From: Marinobacterium sp. xm-d-530
GTDB taxonomy: Bacteria; Pseudomonadota; Gammaproteobacteria; Pseudomonadales; Balneatricaceae
Direction of reading: 5' to 3'
DNA: 64,000 nt
NCBI RefSeq assembly: GCF_013283365.1
Contig: NZ_WBYM01000002.1
Coordinates: 124,001 to 188,000 of the forward strand
Shown: positions 1-8,392 of the stretch, in pieces
Layout of the letters: each line of letters opens with the position of its first letter
Numbering within the stretch: the first letter of the stretch is position 1
Made by a program: the position numbers and the translations under genes
Notes under the pieces: generated by a model
What the model was told of the DNA's origin: nothing
Databases searched by the model: none
Seen by the model: the letters and a program-made list of their open reading frames with translations, nothing else

Positions 1-473
1 GCGTTTACGACACCTGGATCAAAGCCACAGCCCAAAATAGCCGTGGTGCCTGTCTCTTTACAGCGCTCGCGACGTTTCCACTCGTAGTTACCGTACCAAG
101 GTGGGTTTTCACAAATCTTAAGTGGGTCTTCGTGAATAGCGGTGTCTAGGTAAGCGACACCCGTTTCAATACAGGCTTCAAGTACCGACATATTGACGAA
201 GGCTGAACCGACATTAAGCACGATCTCAGAGCCCGTCGCTTTGATCAATGCAACCGTCGCGGCTGTATCCATTGCATCCAGTGCATGAGCCGTTAACTTG
301 CCATCCACCTTCATTGCACCCTTCTCGTGGATGCTGTCGATGATCGCGTCACACTTCGATTTGGTTCTTGAAGCGATCGCTATATCACCGAGGATATCGT
401 TGTGTTGGGCGCATTTATGCGCCACCACCTGGGCAACACCACCGCCGCCAATAATTAGTACATTCTTTTTCAT
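1..473 (-). CDS. Carboxynorspermidine/carboxyspermidine synthase (saccharopine dehydrogenase-like), 3'-truncated by window edge
   Basis: About 157 N-terminal residues are present; the rest lies left of base 1. The protein opens with MKKNVLIIGGGGVAQVV, a Rossmann glycine-rich loop (residues 9-15), and continues like the saccharopine dehydrogenase family (NVGSAFVN, ILGCGFDPGVVN). The next upstream gene in the operon is nspC, which decarboxylates the product of this enzyme. The family member in that pairing condenses aspartate semialdehyde with diaminopropane or putrescine using NADPH, giving carboxynorspermidine or carboxyspermidine. The ATG at 473 is 34 bp downstream of the nspC stop, so the two are probably co-transcribed. 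Which diamine is used cannot be read from the sequence. A lysine-pathway saccharopine dehydrogenase is less likely given the neighbour. Confidence 0.85.
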   Translation of the reverse strand, partial: MKKNVLIIGGGGVAQVVAHKCAQHNDILGDIAIASRTKSKCDAIIDSIHEKGAMKVDGKLTAHALDAMDTAATVALIKATGSEIVLNVGSAFVNMSVLEACIETGVAYLDTAIHEDPLKICENPPWYGNYEWKRRERCKETGTTAILGCGFDPGVVN

Positions 474-507
474 AAGATCGCGCACTCCGATGCGTTACTT
501 AACACTA

Positions 508-1605
508 TTAAGAGAGGTTATCGACAAAGTCCTGATAACCAAATTCACGAACAAGTTTGATCGAACCATCAAACTCTTTAATGGCTATAGAGGGCATTTT
601 CACACCATTGAACCAGTTTTTCTTAACCATGGTGTAGCCACCCGCATCCTCTATTGAGAGTCGATCACCGGCTTTAAGCTCATGATTAAAATTAAACTCA
701 CCAAAAATATCGCCTGCCAAGCAAGACTTACCGCACAGTTGATAGCTGTACTCACCATCACAAGGTGACATACGAGCGTCCTCTCGATAGATCAAAAGAT
801 CGAGCATATGCGCTTCAATCGAGCTATCAACAATCGCTAGGTGCTTACCGTTGTAGAGTGTATCTAATACCGATACTTCGAGCGTTGTGCTCTTGGTAAT
901 GGCCGCTTCACCAGGCTCTAAATAGACCTGAACACCATAGGTTTCAGAGAAGGACTTCAAACGCTGACAGAATTGATCAAGCGGATAATCATCCCCGGTA
1001 AAGTGGATACCACCCCCTAGACTGATCCATTTCATTTTGGCAATCAGGTGGCCAAAGCGCGCTTCGATATCACTGAGCATGGCACTGAAACGCTCAAAAT
1101 CGCCATTTTCACAATTGTTGTGGAACATGAAACCGGAAATTTTATCGACTACCGTTTCGATACGCTCAGGGTCCCATTCACCCAGGCGGCTATACGGACG
1201 TGCTGGATCGGCAATGATGAACTCAGAGGTTGAAATACCCGGATTCACGCGCAAGCCACGCGTCTTGTCACGGCTCTGCTCTTCAAAGCGTTCAAACTGA
1301 TTGATGGTGTTGAAGATGATCTTGTCACAGTTAGCGAGCACCTCCTCTATCTCATGATCGTCATAGGCGACCGAGTAAGCGTGTGTTTCACCGGGAAACT
1401 TGTCATGACCTAGCTTAACTTCATAGAGTGAGGATGAGGTTGTACCGTCCATATATTGCGACATTTGATCAAACACGGACCAGGTCGCGAAGCATTTCAG
1501 TGCTAGCAGAGATTTAGCACCCGATTGCTCACGTACGTAGGCGATCTTCTCCAGGTTCTTTTGGAGTTTCGATCGATCGATAAGGTAGTAAGGGGTCTTT
1601 AACAT
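508..1605 (-). CDS. nspC: Carboxynorspermidine decarboxylase
   Basis: PLP-dependent decarboxylase of the alanine racemase fold, 365 residues from the ATG at 1605. This enzyme removes CO2 from carboxynorspermidine or carboxyspermidine as the last step of the alternative polyamine pathway. The N-terminus MLKTPYYLIDRSKL is typical, and Lys37 (in LALKCFA) is the expected Schiff-base lysine; further motifs are SLGGGIHF and CGKSCLAGD. An upstream in-frame ATG at 1680 would add 25 residues that only read antisense-like sequence inside aroC, so 1605 is preferred. The gene begins 1 bp after the aroC stop and precedes the matching synthase gene, supporting a prmB-aroC-nspC-synthase transcription unit. 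Confidence 0.93.
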   Translation of the reverse strand: MLKTPYYLIDRSKLQKNLEKIAYVREQSGAKSLLALKCFATWSVFDQMSQYMDGTTSSSLYEVKLGHDKFPGETHAYSVAYDDHEIEEVLANCDKIIFNTINQFERFEEQSRDKTRGLRVNPGISTSEFIIADPARPYSRLGEWDPERIETVVDKISGFMFHNNCENGDFERFSAMLSDIEARFGHLIAKMKWISLGGGIHFTGDDYPLDQFCQRLKSFSETYGVQVYLEPGEAAITKSTTLEVSVLDTLYNGKHLAIVDSSIEAHMLDLLIYREDARMSPCDGEYSYQLCGKSCLAGDIFGEFNFNHELKAGDRLSIEDAGGYTMVKKNWFNGVKMPSIAIKEFDGSIKLVREFGYQDFVDNLS

Positions 1606-1606
1606 C

Positions 1607-2704
1607 TTAAAGCTGACCCAGCACCGGCGTATCAACCGATACATCCGCATTTTGGCCGCGATGACGCAGCAGATGATCAACCAAAGTCAGAGCCATCATC
1701 GCTTCTGCAATGGGTGTGGCACGAATACCGACACAGGGGTCATGACGGCCTTTGGTAACCACCTCCACTTCATTACCAAACTTATCAATACTGCGTCCAG
1801 GCAGGCGCATGCTTGAGGTTGGCTTAAGCGCGATGTGCGCAATGATATCTTGGCCACTGGAGATACCGCCTAAGATTCCACCCGCGTGATTCGAAATGAA
1901 GCCCTCTTTCGTCATCTCATCGCGATGCTCAGTCCCTTTTTGCGCAACCGATGCAAAACCATCACCAATCTCTACCCCTTTCACGGCATTGATACTCATC
2001 AGTGAGTGGGCAAGATCGGCATCCAAGCGATCGAAAATAGGTTCACCCAGCCCGACAGGAACACCCGAAGCAACGACAGAGATCTTAGCGCCCACTGAGT
2101 TACCCTCTTTGCGTAACTCGTCCATGTAGACTTCCATTTTTGCTGCAGCATCAGCATCAGGTGAGAAAAAGGGGTTATTACCCACTTCATTCCAATCAAA
2201 CTGAGTGTGATCAATAGCAATAGGACCGAGTTGTGACAGGTATCCACGAATTTCAATGCCCTGCTTCGCCAGTACTTTCTTCGCAATAGCACCGGCTGCT
2301 ACACGCATCGCAGTCTCACGAGCAGAAGATCGACCACCACCACGGTAGTCACGGATACCGTACTTGTGATGATAGGTGTAGTCGGCGTGAGCAGGACGGA
2401 ATTGATATTTGATGTTGCCGTAATCTTTTGAACGTTGATCAGTATTCTCGATCAGCAAACCAATGGATGTACCGGTTGTCTTACCTTCAAAAACCCCAGA
2501 CAGAATCTTCACTTGGTCCGGTTCGCGACGCTGCGTCGTGTGACGTGATGTTCCTGGTTTACGACGATCAAGATCCAGCTGCAGATCCTCTTCACACAAC
2601 TCAATCCCAGGAGGACAACCATCGACAATGGCCCCCAGTGCTGGGCCATGGCTCTCGCCAAAGGTGGTGATTGTGAAAAGCTTTCCGTATGTATTACCGG
2701 ACAT
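1607..2704 (-). CDS. aroC: Chorismate synthase
   Basis: 365 residues, close to the usual ~360. It converts 5-enolpyruvylshikimate-3-phosphate to chorismate with reduced FMN, the last shared step to aromatic amino acids, folate and quinones. The N-terminal [18 protein letters not shown] block, the RPGHAD-like [14 protein letters not shown] segment, GGRSSARET and the C-terminal [18 protein letters not shown] signature are all present. It is separated from prmB upstream by 36 bp, as in many gammaproteobacteria, and is followed within 1 bp by nspC. Confidence 0.98.
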   Translation of the reverse strand: MSGNTYGKLFTITTFGESHGPALGAIVDGCPPGIELCEEDLQLDLDRRKPGTSRHTTQRREPDQVKILSGVFEGKTTGTSIGLLIENTDQRSKDYGNIKYQFRPAHADYTYHHKYGIRDYRGGGRSSARETAMRVAAGAIAKKVLAKQGIEIRGYLSQLGPIAIDHTQFDWNEVGNNPFFSPDADAAAKMEVYMDELRKEGNSVGAKISVVASGVPVGLGEPIFDRLDADLAHSLMSINAVKGVEIGDGFASVAQKGTEHRDEMTKEGFISNHAGGILGGISSGQDIIAHIALKPTSSMRLPGRSIDKFGNEVEVVTKGRHDPCVGIRATPIAEAMMALTLVDHLLRHRGQNADVSVDTPVLGQL

Positions 2705-2740
2705 GGTCCTAATCCTTCTGTTTGAGCCTCGGCTCAGTCA

Positions 2741-3691
2741 TTAAATAAATTCTTGGTGTGCACGAAGACTGGGCGCATCAATAACAAAGACACCATTGCC
2801 GCCCTGATCGAGCTCAACCCATATCAGTGGAAGCTCAGGGTAAGCCTGCATCAGATGCACCTCTGAATTGCCCACTTCCACCACCAGTAGCCCCTGTTCA
2901 CTCAGATGACGACCCGCCTCTTTCAAAATGCGGCGAGTAATATCGAGGCCATCCTCACCTGAGCCTAACGCCATTTCAGGCTCATGCTGATATTCGGCAG
3001 GCATTGAGGCTACATCGGGAGCATCAACGTACGGCGGATTGGTAACGATTAGATCGTAAACCTCACCTTCTAAATTGTTAAACAGATCACTGTGGACAAC
3101 GCGCACACGCTCTTCCATCTCATGACGTGCCACATTGATATTAGCCACCGCAAGTGCATCATCTGATAGATCCGCAAGATCTACCTCAGCTTGATCAAAC
3201 GCATAGGCACACGCGATACCGATACAACCACTGCCGGTGCAAAGATCCAGAACGCGCTCAACATCCACATCGCCCAGCCAAGGCTGGAACTGCTGTTCGA
3301 TCAGCTGTGCGATCGGCGAGCGCGGAACCAGGACACGCTCATCAACCGTGAATGGCAGTCCCATAAACCAAGCCTCACCGGTGATGTACGGTAATGGTTT
3401 ACGTTGCTGGCAGCGCTGCTGCACAAAATCGATGACACGCTCTCTTTCTGAGGGCAGAAGTTTTGCGTCTAACAGTTCAGCTGAACTGTCCCACGGAAGG
3501 TCAACCGCATTAAACACTAACTGCAGCGCCTCATCCCAAGCGTCTACATGGCCATGACCTAAATAGACTTGGTGACGGTTCATCTCACTGAGTGTCCAGC
3601 GAACGTAATCGCGAAGAGTGAGAAGTTGTTCGATCACTGCTTGATCTGAGCTCATGGCTAACCTGATAATATCCGAATCAAAAGTTGCCAT
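2741..3691 (-). CDS. prmB: 50S ribosomal protein L3 glutamine methyltransferase
   Basis: SAM-dependent N5-glutamine methyltransferase of the HemK/PrmB family, which modifies a glutamine of ribosomal protein L3. The SAM-binding loop is CTGSGCIG (about residues 151-158) and the catalytic NPPY motif is at 218-221. PrmB rather than PrmC is indicated by the long N-terminal domain, position next to aroC and smrB, and the VPRSPIAQLI segment. Two starts are possible: ATG 3691 (316 residues) or ATG 3655 (304 residues, M13). Both have weak AGG ribosome-binding sites. The longer one leaves only 18 bp to the divergent smrB gene. Confidence 0.95.
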   Translation of the reverse strand: MATFDSDIIRLAMSSDQAVIEQLLTLRDYVRWTLSEMNRHQVYLGHGHVDAWDEALQLVFNAVDLPWDSSAELLDAKLLPSERERVIDFVQQRCQQRKPLPYITGEAWFMGLPFTVDERVLVPRSPIAQLIEQQFQPWLGDVDVERVLDLCTGSGCIGIACAYAFDQAEVDLADLSDDALAVANINVARHEMEERVRVVHSDLFNNLEGEVYDLIVTNPPYVDAPDVASMPAEYQHEPEMALGSGEDGLDITRRILKEAGRHLSEQGLLVVEVGNSEVHLMQAYPELPLIWVELDQGGNGVFVIDAPSLRAHQEFI

Positions 3692-3709
3692 AGTTTACCT
3701 GTAATCAAC

Positions 3710-4285
3710 ATGTCTGATAAGAGTGATAAGATCAGTGATTTCGCTTCTCTAAAGGAGCTTTTTAAGGATGTGACGCCGATTGAGCAGAATCGCGCTGATA
3801 TTCAACGCCCCGTCAACAAACCCGATGAGGGATCGATTGAATATCGTCGACTGGCGGCCGCCGAAAAAGAGGAGCTTATCGTCGATGGGCTAAACTCTAC
3901 TCATCACGAATTACTCAGTGCCGAAGAGAGCATTCTTTTTGCAGTACCCGGTGTTCAACTGAAGTTAATCAAACGGATGCAATCGGGTCACTTAGGTTGG
4001 GATGCTGGTCTTGATCTGCACGGATTTACCGTCGACCAAGCACGCAACGAGTTGCATCTGTTTATTAGGGATTGTCGTAAGCAGGGCCTCAAATCGGTAC
4101 TGATCGTACATGGCAAATCCTATACTGACCCTAACAAACCTGCCCTTTTGAAGACTTACGTCAGCGAGTGGCTGCAACAGACAGAGGGCGTGCTAGCGTT
4201 CTGCTCTGCTCAGCCAAAAGATGGCGGAACCGGAGCACTCTACGTGCTTCTTAAATCGGATGAGCGTAATAAATCCAACCGGTAA
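3710..4285 (+). CDS. smrB: Smr-domain endonuclease SmrB (ribosome rescue nuclease)
   Basis: 191 residues with a C-terminal Smr domain. The DLHGFTVDQA motif (102-111) and HGKS (134-137) are the characteristic catalytic/structural motifs, followed by the GGTGALYVLL strand. In E. coli the family member cleaves mRNA between collided ribosomes. The gene is divergent from prmB, a classic smrB-prmB-aroC arrangement. The roughly 95-residue N-terminal extension is charged and fits the region that docks on collided ribosomes in the known protein. folE follows on the same strand. Confidence 0.93.
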   Translation: MSDKSDKISDFASLKELFKDVTPIEQNRADIQRPVNKPDEGSIEYRRLAAAEKEELIVDGLNSTHHELLSAEESILFAVPGVQLKLIKRMQSGHLGWDAGLDLHGFTVDQARNELHLFIRDCRKQGLKSVLIVHGKSYTDPNKPALLKTYVSEWLQQTEGVLAFCSAQPKDGGTGALYVLLKSDERNKSNR

Positions 4286-4369
4286 ACCTTTACCCAAGGG
4301 AGACATTGGCGTATGTTTGCCCGCTTAGTTGTTAACGGGCATAAAAGGGCCCGAGAAAGGAATAGAGTC

Positions 4370-4909
4370 ATGGAAAAAGCCTACGAAAACATCATTGAAG
4401 CGATTGGCGAAGATCTTAACCGCGAAGGTTTGTTAGATACGCCTAAACGCGCTGCAAAAGCGATGAAGTTTCTGACCAAAGGCTACGACCAGTCGCTTGA
4501 AGAGGTGGTAAACGGTGCGCTTTTCCCATCAGACAACTCTGAGATGGTGCTCGTGAAAAATATTGAGATCTACTCAATGTGTGAACACCACCTACTCCCT
4601 TTCATTGGCAAAGCCCACGTTGCATACATTCCACAGGGTAAAGTGATTGGTCTGTCGAAAATAGCGCGTATCGTCGACATGTACGCACGCCGTCTTCAGA
4701 TCCAAGAGAACATGACCAAAGAGATTGCCGAAGCACTTCAAGAGGTTACCGGTGCTCTGGGTGTAGGCGTGGTGATTGAAGCGCAACACATGTGCATGAT
4801 GATGCGCGGTGTCGAGAAGCAAAACGCGATGATGAAGACATCGATGATGCTGGGTAGCTTCCGATCTAACCCCGCAACACGTGCAGAATTCCTGTCACTG
4901 GTAAACTAA
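4370..4909 (+). CDS. folE: GTP cyclohydrolase I (type IA, zinc-dependent)
   Basis: 179 residues. It converts GTP to 7,8-dihydroneopterin triphosphate, the first step of folate and queuosine precursor synthesis. Zinc ligands Cys71, His74 (CEHHLLPF) and Cys142 (QHMCMMMRG) are all present. A longer reading from ATG 4313 adds 19 basic residues, but the ATG at 4370 is preceded by AAGGAATAGAGTC, a good ribosome-binding site, and the resulting protein starts like family members. queE, a later user of the same product pool, lies 40 kb away. Confidence 0.97.
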   Translation: MEKAYENIIEAIGEDLNREGLLDTPKRAAKAMKFLTKGYDQSLEEVVNGALFPSDNSEMVLVKNIEIYSMCEHHLLPFIGKAHVAYIPQGKVIGLSKIARIVDMYARRLQIQENMTKEIAEALQEVTGALGVGVVIEAQHMCMMMRGVEKQNAMMKTSMMLGSFRSNPATRAEFLSLVN

Positions 4910-4924
4910 TCACCTCAGCTGTTT

Positions 4925-4949
4925 GGTGTCTGACTTCCAGTCTGACACC
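4925..4949. repeat. REP-like hairpin, single copy
   Basis: GGTGTC-T-GAC-TTCCA-GTC-T-GACACC forms a stem interrupted by a symmetric T/T mismatch. The same design (GGTGTC, mismatch, GAC(C), loop, (G)GTC, mismatch, GACACC) recurs at 57637-57661 and, split by the insertion sequence, at 50171/51593. It sits between the convergent folE and DUF4892 genes, where it could also act as a terminator, though there is no clear T-run. Confidence 0.75.
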
Positions 4950-4961
4950 CAATCGGATCTT

Positions 4962-5795
4962 CTATTTAGCGATCACGACCACAGCAGATTGGTCGGCACC
5001 CAGCACACTGGGTGCTAATGCCCCTAATCCGTGTACTTCGAGTTGGCCAGTGGCTACGCCTGCCCTATCCAGATAAGCCCTCACCTGTTCAACTAAGCGC
5101 ATTGATTCCTGTTCAGCAATTCCTTGATCACTGCCCTGCTGATGACCGACCAATCGAATGGGCAAACTGTTTTGCTTTAGATGATCAGCTAACAGCTTAA
5201 GGGTTGGCTCTTCGATGTTGGGTAGTTTAACCCAGCCACGATCTTCTAGTAGCACCAACCAAGGCACCGCCTGTTCCGCTTCAGTGATCTGATCGAGGTG
5301 AAGATAGACACGTCGGTTACCCCGCCTTACCGCGTAAGCCGCAAGGTATTGGTCGCCCAGCTTGGCAGCAAAATAGCGTTGGTAGTCATCACGACCATAG
5401 AGATCGGCATTATTAAATAGGTCATTCGCCCAGATATTACTGGTTCCGCAATCTCTACCATCACACTCAAACAGGATCTCACCTTTTTGGGTGATTACTT
5501 GATCACGAAGCACCTGCAGCAGTTCATGGGGATCAAATGATTTTGGCATCTCCCAGGTTGTACGCGTGAGTTGGCCCGACAGTTGCTGCTCTTTATCGAT
5601 GCGAACATCTCGATTGATCTTAACGACAGCGCCTAAGGGAAAGCGATAATCTCGAACGGTTTGAGTGGTCTGTTTATCGAGCTCAGCGGATGGGTCAATA
5701 CTGATGCCATTGGGCAGAGGAGCAGCCCCATTCGCATACGTCATGGAGGAGAATAGAAACAGAGGTAACAGTCGATGTAACACTAGCCTAATCAT
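4962..5795 (-). CDS. Periplasmic DUF4892 family protein
   Basis: 277 residues with an N-terminal signal peptide (about 1-22, cleavage near ANG). The rest resembles DUF4892 proteins seen in Pseudomonas relatives: an N-terminal domain including CDGRDCGTSN, whose two cysteines may form a disulfide, and a C-terminal section reminiscent of OmpA-like domains (IRLVGHQQG, ESMRLVEQVRAYLDRAG). Function unknown; possibly envelope-associated through peptidoglycan binding. It lies downstream of the hydrolase at 5809 with a 13 bp gap, so likely co-transcribed. Confidence 0.75.
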   Translation of the reverse strand: MIRLVLHRLLPLFLFSSMTYANGAAPLPNGISIDPSAELDKQTTQTVRDYRFPLGAVVKINRDVRIDKEQQLSGQLTRTTWEMPKSFDPHELLQVLRDQVITQKGEILFECDGRDCGTSNIWANDLFNNADLYGRDDYQRYFAAKLGDQYLAAYAVRRGNRRVYLHLDQITEAEQAVPWLVLLEDRGWVKLPNIEEPTLKLLADHLKQNSLPIRLVGHQQGSDQGIAEQESMRLVEQVRAYLDRAGVATGQLEVHGLGALAPSVLGADQSAVVVIAK

Positions 5796-5808
5796 TCAAC
5801 ACACTCAC

Positions 5809-6657
5809 TCAACCAAAAAACTCATTAAATGCCGCAGCCATCTGTGGCACGACCTCATCCTCTAAGTGTAGATGATGCCCACCCGGCATCCATCTAAATT
5901 CGATATTTTTTACGAAGGGTAAGCGTGCTTGGGTCAGCTCCTGGCTCAAACCTGACTGACCCGCAATCACCAAAACAGGTGACTCTATCTGAGCAAGAGT
6001 GCTGCGAACCTGCTCTTCTGTTAAACGTACTGAAGAGCGCAATTTGAGTCTGGGATCCACTCGTATTCTGAGCTCTCCATTGGGCAGTTGTTCACTACTG
6101 CGCACCACTAAGCGCTCAGCCGCATCCACTGGCACAGGGAAGCGACCCGTTGCTCTTAACTTGGTCAGCAATGCTTTGGATTTAGCAGAAGCCTGTTTTT
6201 GAATCGACAAGTTATCCGTTATCGACTGGCTTAAATTCTCAGCAAATTGATCGGGGGCGTTTGTAAACGGAGCTAGGTTCTCTATCAAGCCAAGTGTTAA
6301 CACCTGATCCGGAAATGTCCCGGCGTAGAGAGACGCCACACCAGCACCTAACGAGTGAGCCAGTATTCGAATTGCCCCATCGGGTTGAAGTTGGCGCTTA
6401 ACCGCATGAAGATCTTCTACATAACCCCAAACAGGATAGCCCGAATCCGCACTGCGCCAATCTGACTGACCATGCCCTGCCATATCGATAGCGACAACAC
6501 GAAAACCCGCCAAGTGAGGCGCTAATTTGTAGTAACTCTCGGCATTATCTAGCCAACCGTGTAGTGCCAAAATCAACGGTTGGTCATCCTCACCCCACTG
6601 CAGTGCAGTAATGGTTCGACTGTGAACGGTAAACCTAATCTCTCTTGGATGAATCAT
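5809..6657 (-). CDS. Alpha/beta hydrolase
   Basis: 282 residues from ATG 6657; an in-frame ATG at 6672 would add five. It has the hydrolase fold signature: oxyanion HGW (33-35), the nucleophile elbow A-H-S-L-G with Ser102 (Ala in place of the first Gly of GxSxG), and a C-terminal catalytic His in PGGHHLHLED. Substrate is unknown; the family includes esterases, epoxide hydrolases and lactonases. No signal peptide, so cytoplasmic. It sits between sixA and the DUF4892 gene on the same strand. Confidence 0.85.
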   Translation of the reverse strand: MIHPREIRFTVHSRTITALQWGEDDQPLILALHGWLDNAESYYKLAPHLAGFRVVAIDMAGHGQSDWRSADSGYPVWGYVEDLHAVKRQLQPDGAIRILAHSLGAGVASLYAGTFPDQVLTLGLIENLAPFTNAPDQFAENLSQSITDNLSIQKQASAKSKALLTKLRATGRFPVPVDAAERLVVRSSEQLPNGELRIRVDPRLKLRSSVRLTEEQVRSTLAQIESPVLVIAGQSGLSQELTQARLPFVKNIEFRWMPGGHHLHLEDEVVPQMAAAFNEFFG

Positions 6658-6687
6658 GCTGTTTTCTATCAAATGTAAGCGGTAGGT

Positions 6688-7143
6688 TCAGGGGTAATGA
6701 GTAAACTGAGCAATGGAGCGACCCAGCCCCGCTGCAGGCAGATCACAATCGACCACCTCGATTTGAGCGGGCATAAACCCAACGCCAAAGCGACTTTCAC
6801 CCTCAACGAGCGAGCTGAATAGACGACCCACCAAGGGCATGTGTGTCACTAATAGAACCCTGCTCTCATCGGGCAGAGATTGCAGATAGTTAAACACGGC
6901 TTCAGGCTCACCCTCAGGGGTAATCAGATCAAGAAGCAGAGCCTCCCGATTGGGCAGAAGGTTAGCTAATGTCTGCTGAGTACGCTGATAGGGGCTGACA
7001 AAGATGTGGGTCACTTCATCTAAGAAAGGTTGTAGACCTTCAGGGCGATTTTGCAGTGACGCCTCCCCATAAGGGGTTAAGCGACGTGATTCGTCCGGGA
7101 AGCCAGGGGCAGCCTCCGCATGACGCATCAATAGGATTCGCAT
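6688..7143 (-). CDS. sixA: Phosphohistidine phosphatase SixA-type
   Basis: 151 residues of the histidine phosphatase superfamily. The N-terminal RHAEA motif supplies Arg7 and the catalytic His8, and VTHMPLVG gives the second histidine. E. coli SixA dephosphorylates phosphohistidine in HPt domains and phosphotransferase proteins. It starts 2 bp after the gpsA stop, an arrangement common in Pseudomonas relatives. Assignment to SixA rather than a generic phosphoglycerate mutase-like protein rests on length and context. Confidence 0.9.
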   Translation of the reverse strand: MRILLMRHAEAAPGFPDESRRLTPYGEASLQNRPEGLQPFLDEVTHIFVSPYQRTQQTLANLLPNREALLLDLITPEGEPEAVFNYLQSLPDESRVLLVTHMPLVGRLFSSLVEGESRFGVGFMPAQIEVVDCDLPAAGLGRSIAQFTHYP

Positions 7144-7145
7144 GT

Positions 7146-8168
7146 TCAGGAACCCGACAGTGTAAACTCAACATCGGCACTGTGGGCACCCTCCATCATC
7201 TTACCGATGACCACTTTGACGGGCGCCTGATTAAAGACTACCTCGTAGAGGCCACGCACAAGAGGCATGTAGACATCTTGCTGCTCTGCGTGCTCGCTCA
7301 CCAACTTCAGTGTATTGACACCCTCAGCGACCTCTCCCAGCTCAGCCACTGCTTGATCCAACGACTTACCCTGCCCCAACGCATAACCAACTCGGTAGTT
7401 ACGTGACAGAGGTGATAGACAGGTCACGACCAGATCTCCCACACCCGCTAATCCAAGGAAGGTCAATGGATTAGCGCCCATGCTCACCGCAAGACGACTC
7501 ATCTCTGCTAGAGAGCGCGTGATCAGCATGCTTTTAGTGTTTTCACCCATACCCAACGCAGCACTCATGCCGGACGCAATGGCGTAGATGTTCTTCAAGG
7601 TGCCACCGAGCTCCACACCGAAGGTATCAGCGCTGGCATAGACACGGAAATAGCTAGACTGAAGAAGCTCTTGAACCGTCTCTCGAAGATTCTCATCGTT
7701 ACTGGCAATGACCGTAGCGGTCAGTTCACGCTTGGCGATCTCTTTGGCCAGGTTAGGGCCACTGATCACCCCAGATCGATGTGTTGGGCACTCCTGCTCC
7801 ATGATCTGACTCATCAGACTGAAGCTAACGGCTTCAATGCCTTTAGTCGTACTGACGATCAATTGATCATCGCTGAGGTAGGGTTTAGCTTGATTCAGAA
7901 CCGCTCGAAAGCCACTGCTTGGAATCGCAATAAAGACAACCTGAGCGTCTTTTAATGCGGACTCGATATCATCAGTCGCAACCAAGGAGTCGGCTAATGG
8001 GTAGTTGGGCACATAGCGATCGTTACAACGCTGCTGGTTAATATCATTAGCCAGTTCAGCTCGACGTACCCACAAGGAGGTCGGGATACCTTTTTCAGCC
8101 GTCATATTGGCGATGACGGTACCGAAACTCCCACCGCCTAACACGGCAACCTTAGTCACTGTCTGCAT
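7146..8168 (-). CDS. gpsA: Glycerol-3-phosphate dehydrogenase [NAD(P)+]
   Basis: 340 residues. It reduces dihydroxyacetone phosphate to sn-glycerol 3-phosphate for phospholipid synthesis. The nucleotide-binding loop GGGSFGT (11-17), STTKGIE, SGPNLAKEIA and the GGTLKNIYAIASG segment with the catalytic lysine are intact. It lies in a compact minus-strand run between a small membrane protein (14 bp upstream) and sixA (2 bp downstream). Confidence 0.98.
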   Translation of the reverse strand: MQTVTKVAVLGGGSFGTVIANMTAEKGIPTSLWVRRAELANDINQQRCNDRYVPNYPLADSLVATDDIESALKDAQVVFIAIPSSGFRAVLNQAKPYLSDDQLIVSTTKGIEAVSFSLMSQIMEQECPTHRSGVISGPNLAKEIAKRELTATVIASNDENLRETVQELLQSSYFRVYASADTFGVELGGTLKNIYAIASGMSAALGMGENTKSMLITRSLAEMSRLAVSMGANPLTFLGLAGVGDLVVTCLSPLSRNYRVGYALGQGKSLDQAVAELGEVAEGVNTLKLVSEHAEQQDVYMPLVRGLYEVVFNQAPVKVVIGKMMEGAHSADVEFTLSGS

Positions 8169-8182
8169 TACCTTTACCTAAC

Positions 8183-8392
8183 TCAACCTAAGGAGTCTAA
8201 AATTCGTTCAACCAACTTGAACAGCATTCCAATCACATACCAAGAGATGATTGCTGCAACGAGAAAGAGGATCAGCTGAACCGGATCTCCACTATTGCTA
8301 AAGCCTAGCAAGCCAATCACTGCGAAGAACGCACTGACAATCATGGCCACTATTTTTTGAATACCCGCTAGGCCGTGACGATCACCACTCAT
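8183..8392 (-). CDS. Small membrane protein, unknown function
   Basis: 69 residues with two predicted membrane segments (about 13-31 and 39-60) and a short charged tail. The ATG overlaps the stop codon of the helicase gene by one base (TAATG), implying translational coupling. I do not recognise a named family. Its conservation of reading frame and tight fit between the helicase gene and gpsA argue that it is real. Confidence 0.7.
   Translation of the reverse strand: MSGDRHGLAGIQKIVAMIVSAFFAVIGLLGFSNSGDPVQLILFLVAAIISWYVIGMLFKLVERILDSLG

Noticed and set aside
1606-1680. N-terminal extension of nspC to ATG 1680
   Set aside because: The added 25 residues only read the end of aroC in another frame; the ATG at 1605 gives a normal family N-terminus.
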